64,000 nucleotides of DNA from Veillonella infantium. Lineage in GTDB: Bacteria > Bacillota > Negativicutes > Veillonellales > Veillonellaceae. The stretch lies in contig NZ_PPDD01000012.1 in NCBI RefSeq assembly GCF_002959895.1, positions 186,001 to 250,000 of the forward strand. The letters run 5' to 3'. The notes beneath the pieces were generated by a model. The model was not told the DNA's origin. It searched no databases and was given only the letters and a program-made list of their open reading frames with translations. Of this stretch, positions 60,029-64,000 are shown piece by piece (within the stretch, counting starts at the first letter, position 1; each line of letters begins with the position of its first letter). The position numbers and the translations under genes were made by a program.

Positions 60029-60469
60029 ATGAATCCTAAAGCGTTATTATTTGATAAGTTTTTAAAAGACGAAGAAATCACATCCTTTGAACGTAAGGAT
60101 TTTGATGATGAAGACGGTACTGTTGTATACCGTTCTTACATTAAATCCCCGTTGTGGGATATGCCGTTATTTGTCATTCTTGATAACAGTATTTACAGTG
60201 TTATTCGTTTGGTGTTGGGCCCTGAAAAGGTAACTGCACAAAATATGAATGCCTTGAATGCTTTGATTAACCGTGACAATGCGACATACAAAAACTATAA
60301 ACTATATATTGATGAACAAGATTCTAGTCTATATTTGGACTGCGTATATATGTGTGGTGATGATGCGTTTGAACCTGCATTAATGTATGCATTGATGTCT
60401 TCTATTGTAGATTATGTACCTGAAGCTGTAGGTGAGTTGAAAGCTGCTTTTGAAAGTGGTACTCACTAA
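60029..60469 (+). CDS. YbjN-like protein, second of a tandem pair
   Basis: The 146-residue protein is a diverged copy of the preceding gene. It shows the same order: a short Phe-rich start, acidic DDEDGTVVYRSY, WDMPLFVILDNSIYSVIRL, a central helix and a C-terminal DDAFEPALMYALMSSIVDYV. The pair probably forms a heterodimer or has partly redundant roles. This is inferred from tandem arrangement only. A strong terminator follows. Confidence 0.6.
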   Translation: MNPKALLFDKFLKDEEITSFERKDFDDEDGTVVYRSYIKSPLWDMPLFVILDNSIYSVIRLVLGPEKVTAQNMNALNALINRDNATYKNYKLYIDEQDSSLYLDCVYMCGDDAFEPALMYALMSSIVDYVPEAVGELKAAFESGTH

Positions 60470-60517
60470 TCAATAACAAATATATATTAATGAGCGTAAT
60501 GTTCGGAAATTAAATAA

Positions 60518-60558
60518 AAGAGGGTATTCTATCTTTATAGATAGAATACCCTCTTTTG
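60518..60558 (+). terminator. Terminator after the YbjN-like pair
   Basis: AAAAGAGGGTATTCTATC pairs perfectly with GATAGAATACCCTCTTTT around TTTATA, followed by a T run. Confidence 0.93.
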
Positions 60559-60688
60559 TTTTTGTGGAAAATATATATATGGTGTGAAATAGTGCGTTTA
60601 TTGCAAGGATATTTTTGTACAAGTTGAGAGGGGATTTGTAATCAACCAAGTTGAATAAAGTTGATATAATTAAAATTGATATTTTCAA

Positions 60689-60744
60689 ATAGTTCGGAAT
60701 ATAACGAATAATAAAAATAATTAATTATATAATATTCGAAAATT
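60689..60744. promoter_or_regulatory. PurBox-like operator pair upstream of purE
   Basis: 60689-60701 matches the reverse complement of the Bacillus PurR box (AWWWCCGAACWWT) at 12 of 13 positions, around GTTCGG. 60732-60744 matches the forward box at 11 of 13, around TTCGAA. The two are inverted but 30 bases apart, wider than the usual 16-17. Both lie just before the purE promoter. A PurR gene is not in the window. Confidence 0.5.
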
Positions 60745-60747
60745 GTG

Positions 60748-60776
60748 TTGATTTTGTAAATGTTAGGTGTTACAAT
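60748..60776 (+). promoter_or_regulatory. purE operon promoter
   Basis: TTGATT (60748-60753) and TACAAT (60771-60776) are exactly 17 bases apart. Transcription should start near 60783, about 20 bases before the leader peptide. Confidence 0.7.
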
Positions 60777-60801
60777 TTGTGTACAAGAAGGAGGTAGCAC
60801 C

Positions 60802-60876
60802 GTGAACTATGCAAATCAACAAACTCAAAGCAAGTCTACGGAGGCTATTTGTGCGCATTTGACCCAGTCTGTTTAG
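60802..60876 (+). CDS. Putative 24-aa leader peptide of the purE operon
   Basis: A GTG-initiated frame (60802) follows a near-perfect AAGGAGGT site seven bases upstream and encodes 24 residues before TAG. Four of the 24 residues are glutamine (Gln6, Gln7, Gln9, Gln22), with NYANQQTQSKSTEA in the first half. The stop codon lies in the loop of the intrinsic terminator that follows. This is the geometry of a translated attenuator leader. The peptide itself probably has no function. Confidence 0.6.
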   Translation: MNYANQQTQSKSTEAICAHLTQSV

Positions 60877-60889
60877 GCTGGGCTTTTTT
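60863..60889 (+). terminator. Attenuator terminator before purE
   Basis: CCCAGTC (60863-60869) pairs with GGCTGGG (60876-60882) around TGTTTA, followed by six T. It lies between the leader peptide and the purE ribosome site, so it stops transcription before purE unless prevented. Confidence 0.75.
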
Positions 60890-60902
60890 ATTAGGAGGAT
60901 CT

Positions 60903-61394
60903 ATGAAGGTCGGTATTATTATGGGCAGCAAGTCTGACCTAGACACAATGAAAAAGGCATCTGCCGTACTTGATGAATTTAACATTCCTTATGAAATGGT
61001 AATCGCTTCAGCTCATCGTACACCTGAAGCTGTAAAGGATTTTGTTACACGACTTGAAGATGAAGGGGCCATCGCTTTTATAGCTGGTGCTGGTGCAGCG
61101 GCCCACTTACCAGGTGTAGTAGCTAGCTTCACTACATTGCCTGTTATCGGAATTCCTCTTAATGCAACAGCTTTAAAAGGTATCGATTCCTTGCTTGCTA
61201 TTGTTCAGATGCCATCTGGTATGCCTGTAGCAACTATGGCTGTAGATGGTGCTAAAAATGCAGCACTTTTTGCAGTCCAAATTGGAGCAGCTTTCAACAA
61301 AGACTTGAAAGACCGATATGTACAGTATCGCAAAGATATGGCTGAAAAAGTATTAGCGGACAATTCTGAATTACAAGGTGCCATTAAACTATAA
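60903..61394 (+). CDS. purE: N5-Carboxyaminoimidazole ribonucleotide mutase PurE
   Basis: The 163-residue enzyme rearranges N5-CAIR to CAIR. It has the class I motifs GIIMGSKSD, the ASAHRTPE active-site His, AGAGAAAHLPGV, and PVIGIP near residue 80. No purK is visible in the window, so its partner or a spontaneous route must supply substrate. The start at 60903 follows TAGGAGG; the longer in-frame start at 60849 falls inside the leader and terminator. It leads purE-purC-purF-purM. Confidence 0.95.
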   Translation: MKVGIIMGSKSDLDTMKKASAVLDEFNIPYEMVIASAHRTPEAVKDFVTRLEDEGAIAFIAGAGAAAHLPGVVASFTTLPVIGIPLNATALKGIDSLLAIVQMPSGMPVATMAVDGAKNAALFAVQIGAAFNKDLKDRYVQYRKDMAEKVLADNSELQGAIKL

Positions 61395-61460
61395 TCGTTT
61401 GAAGCGTTTACATCATCATTTATACATCTTTGAATAGATAAGAGTAAAAGGAGACACATC

Positions 61461-62189
61461 ATGGCTAACATCGACTTGGAAACATTAACATTATTGTACG
61501 AAGGTAAAGCAAAACAAGTATATCAAACAGATAACAAAGACGAGTACATCGTTCATTACAAAGATGATGCTACTGCATTTAACGGTGAAAAACATGATAC
61601 CATCCTTGGCAAAGGCGTATTGAACAATAAGATTTCTTCTTTCTTCTTTGAATTATTGAAAAAAGAAGGCGTTCCAACTCATTTCGTTCGTCGTGAAGAT
61701 GATCGTAATCAAACAGTACTTACATTGGATATCATTCCTTTAGAAGTTATCGTTCGCAACATTGCAGCTGGTTCTATGGCTAAACGCTTTGGTATTGAAG
61801 AAGGTACTCCTCTTAAACATCCAATCCTTGAATTCTGCTACAAAAATGATGAATTAGGTGACCCATTTGCCAACGAATCCCAAATCACAGCACTTGGCTG
61901 GGCTACGCAAGAACAACTTGATGTAATCTCTACTATCACGTTAAAAGTAAACGATATTTTGAAAAAATTCTTGGCTACTAAAAATGTAACTCTTGTAGAT
62001 TTTAAATTAGAATTTGGTACACATAATGGTGAAGTATTATTAGGCGATGAAATCTCTCCTGATACATGCCGTTTCTGGGATGCTACAACAGGTGAAAAAC
62101 TCGACAAAGACCGTTTCCGTCGAGATCTTGGCAATATTGAAGAAGCGTACAAGGAAATGTTATTCCGTCTTACTGGCGAACGCGCCTAA
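61461..62189 (+). CDS. purC: Phosphoribosylaminoimidazole-succinocarboxamide synthase
   Basis: The 242-residue enzyme makes SAICAR from CAIR, aspartate and ATP. It has [10 protein letters not shown] near the start, [27 protein letters not shown], and a DFKLEFG signature in the last third. Size is typical of the bacterial form. The start at 61461 follows AAAGGAGAC. purF follows nine bases after the stop. Confidence 0.96.
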   Translation: MANIDLETLTLLYEGKAKQVYQTDNKDEYIVHYKDDATAFNGEKHDTILGKGVLNNKISSFFFELLKKEGVPTHFVRREDDRNQTVLTLDIIPLEVIVRNIAAGSMAKRFGIEEGTPLKHPILEFCYKNDELGDPFANESQITALGWATQEQLDVISTITLKVNDILKKFLATKNVTLVDFKLEFGTHNGEVLLGDEISPDTCRFWDATTGEKLDKDRFRRDLGNIEEAYKEMLFRLTGERA

Positions 62190-62198
62190 GGGGGCACA

Positions 62199-63617
62199 AT
62201 GAACTACGATCCAGTTTTTGATAAATGGCATGAAGAGTGTGGTGTATTTGGTGTCTATGATAGAACCATTGATGTAGCACGCTATGTATATTGGGGACTC
62301 TTTGCGCTCCAACACCGTGGTCAAGAAAGCGCGGGCATTGCCGTCACCGATGGTCATGATGTAGAACTAAAAAAAGGTATGGGCTTGTTGACTGAGGCCA
62401 TTAAAGAACTACCATCCTTACCAAGCCATATGGGGACTGGTCATGTGCGGTACTCCACAACAGGGTCCAATAATCCACGCAATATCCAACCTTTAGTAAT
62501 TCATTACCAAGGTGGTCAAATTGCGGTAGCTCACAATGGTAATTTAACGAATGCTTTAGCTATTCGCAAACGCCTTGAAGCAGATGGATCTATATTCCAA
62601 ACGACTATGGATTCTGAGGTTATCGTAAACCTCATTGCTCGATCTAAAGCTGAGACACAAGAGGAACGCATTGCCGATGCAGCACGTCAAATTGAAGGAG
62701 CCTTTTCTCTTGTTATTACTACGAACGACTCCTTGGTAGGTGTGCGTGATCCCCAAGGCTTTAGACCTCTTTGTTTAGGTAAAACGGCTAATGGCTATGT
62801 CCTTTCTAGTGAAAGCTGTGCCTTAGATGCTATAAAAGCCGAGTTTATTCGTCACATCGATCCAGGTGAAATGGTAATTATCGATGACTCTGGTGTGCGT
62901 AGCACAATCTACGCAGAACCAGAAAAAATCGACAAAAAGCTTTGCGTCTTTGAATATATCTATTTTGCTCGTGGCGATAGCCATATCGATGGTCAATCGG
63001 TATATCAATCTCGTCTTAATATGGGACGAGAATTATATAACGAAACAAAGTACGATGCGGATATTGTTATGTCTATTCCTGACTCTGGCACTACAGCTGC
63101 ACTAGGCTATGCTCGTGCATCGGGCATACCATTTGCAGAAGGCTTAGTGAAAAACCGTTATAGTGGTCGTACCTTTATCAAGCCAAATCAAGAGGAGCGG
63201 GAATTAGCTGTTCGTATGAAGCTTAATGCATTGCCCCACATTGTAGGGGGTAAACGGATTGTCCTTATCGATGATTCTATCGTTCGCGGTACTACGAGTG
63301 GTATCATTGTTAAGATGCTAAAAGAAGCAGGTGCTAAAGAGGTTTACATGTGTGTAAGCTCACCAACAATTGAGTATTCCTGCCATTACGGTATTGATAC
63401 GTCGGTGCGTAAAGAGCTAATTGCTGCTACACATACAGTAGATGAAATAAAAGATTATATTCATGCTGACAAATTACATTATTTATCTCGTGAAGGCTTA
63501 TGTCGTGCTGTATCTGATATAGCGCCTAATGATTTATGTTTTGCTTGCTTTAATGGTGATTACAGTGTAGAGATTCCTGCGGAACAAGAGGAAGGGGTCA
63601 AATATGTGCTCGAATAA
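62199..63617 (+). CDS. purF: Amidophosphoribosyltransferase
   Basis: The 472-residue enzyme commits PRPP to purine synthesis. A 13-residue propeptide ([13 protein letters not shown]) precedes the catalytic Cys14 (ECGVFGVYD), so it is probably self-processed. The Ntn glutaminase domain ([21 protein letters not shown]) is followed by a PRTase domain with PRPP loop [14 protein letters not shown]. Cysteines at LCVFEYIYF and [11 protein letters not shown] suit the 4Fe-4S cluster of the Bacillus type. It overlaps purM by 14 bases. Confidence 0.96.
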   Translation: MNYDPVFDKWHEECGVFGVYDRTIDVARYVYWGLFALQHRGQESAGIAVTDGHDVELKKGMGLLTEAIKELPSLPSHMGTGHVRYSTTGSNNPRNIQPLVIHYQGGQIAVAHNGNLTNALAIRKRLEADGSIFQTTMDSEVIVNLIARSKAETQEERIADAARQIEGAFSLVITTNDSLVGVRDPQGFRPLCLGKTANGYVLSSESCALDAIKAEFIRHIDPGEMVIIDDSGVRSTIYAEPEKIDKKLCVFEYIYFARGDSHIDGQSVYQSRLNMGRELYNETKYDADIVMSIPDSGTTAALGYARASGIPFAEGLVKNRYSGRTFIKPNQEERELAVRMKLNALPHIVGGKRIVLIDDSIVRGTTSGIIVKMLKEAGAKEVYMCVSSPTIEYSCHYGIDTSVRKELIAATHTVDEIKDYIHADKLHYLSREGLCRAVSDIAPNDLCFACFNGDYSVEIPAEQEEGVKYVLE

Positions 63618-64000
63618 AACTAGTTTAACCTATCGCGATGCAGGCGTTGATATTGATGCAGGTAATCGCGCTGTCGAATTGATGAAAGAATCTGTAAAAC
63701 GCACCTATACACCTGGTGTTGTAGGTGATTTAGGTGGCTTTGGGGGACTCTATTCCTTAGCTGGTCACGCTATGTCTGAGCCTATGCTCGTATCTGGTAC
63801 GGATGGGGTAGGTACAAAATTGCGTCTCGCTATTATGATGGATAAACATGATTCTATTGGCCAAGACTGCGTAGCTATGAGCGTTAATGATATTCTTGTA
63901 CAAGGTGCAACACCTTTATTCTTTCTCGATTACATTGCAGTTGGTAAACTTGATCCTGTTAAAGTAGCAGATATTGTGCGCGGTGTGGCTGAAGCTTGTG
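63604..64000 (+). CDS. purM: Phosphoribosylformylglycinamidine cyclo-ligase PurM (partial, 3' end outside window)
   Basis: The frame starts at ATG 63604, overlapping the purF end by 14 bases, with GAGGAAGGGG upstream, and runs off the window after 132 codons. [44 protein letters not shown] and the [20 protein letters not shown] motif identify PurM, which closes the imidazole ring to make AIR. It is the fourth gene of the pur operon. Confidence 0.95.
   Translation, partial: MCSNKTSLTYRDAGVDIDAGNRAVELMKESVKRTYTPGVVGDLGGFGGLYSLAGHAMSEPMLVSGTDGVGTKLRLAIMMDKHDSIGQDCVAMSVNDILVQGATPLFFLDYIAVGKLDPVKVADIVRGVAEAC

Noticed and set aside
60849-60902. Longer purE start at 60849
   Set aside because: The extension reads through the leader peptide end and the intrinsic terminator. 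The ATG at 60903 has TAGGAGG upstream and matches the family start.

Overview
The window is about 64 kb of low-GC bacterial chromosome. It is gene-dense and mostly housekeeping and metabolic. The gene set points to an anaerobic, diderm Firmicute of the class Negativicutes, most likely Veillonella or a close relative. This is inference: there is no 16S gene here. The supporting genes are rubrerythrin and an FprA-type flavodiiron protein, LL-diaminopimelate aminotransferase next to meso-DAP dehydrogenase, a SelD/YedE/YedF selenium set, the thiW-thiD-thiM/E salvage operon, and strong Gram-positive Shine-Dalgarno sites and sigma-A promoters.

Layout. 1-5.3 kb: end of a molybdate-like ABC ATPase, then a thiamine salvage locus of two divergent transcripts (cytX; thiW-thiD-thiM/thiE fusion), each led by its own TPP riboswitch and terminator. 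5.4-8.9 kb: rubrerythrin, DUF951, and selenium locus A (selD-yedF-DUF3343). 9-11.4 kb: SRPBCC protein, HxlR regulator, nitroreductase and two small stress proteins. 11.4-12.75 kb: an IS256/IS1249-like insertion sequence with perfect 22-bp ends. 12.8-17 kb: ychF, an unannotated type I toxin locus, ddh and dapL. 17.2-19.8 kb: an AT-rich accessory island with a PD-(D/E)XK nuclease-like protein, an RNase J-like beta-CASP hydrolase and a second type I toxin locus. 19.9-22.3 kb: Bcr/CflA exporter and rpsF-ssb-rpsR. 22.5-27.7 kb: a three-gene cassette (Tat-exported binding protein, NapH-like membrane Fe-S protein, NifB-like radical SAM enzyme) beside selenium locus B (class V aminotransferase, yedE, DUF3343). 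27.8-31.3 kb: MerR regulator divergent from a frameshifted DXS-like gene, and a secreted CMD-like protein. 31.4-47.5 kb: trmB, an FtsW/RodA protein, uracil permease, nfeD-floA, a five-HTH protein, transporters, pepT, an OPT transporter, an amino-acid-binding lipoprotein and mmuM. 47.6-53.6 kb: tRNA-Ser(GGA), a GT39 glycosyltransferase, a PAP2 phosphatase, a two-component system and a flavodiiron protein. 53.8-64 kb: purine genes (purL; xpt; purE-purC-purF-purM) with a LysR regulator, two YbjN-like paralogs and a leader-peptide/terminator attenuator before purE.

The most notable material is small or unnamed. Two loci encode 25-residue single-helix membrane peptides with sequestered Shine-Dalgarno sites and convergent antisense RNAs, which are the marks of type I toxin-antitoxin systems. 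A NifB core enzyme sits in a cassette with no nitrogenase genes in view. A nuclease/beta-CASP pair forms a compact two-gene module. Several short tandem repeats lie in promoter-proximal positions.
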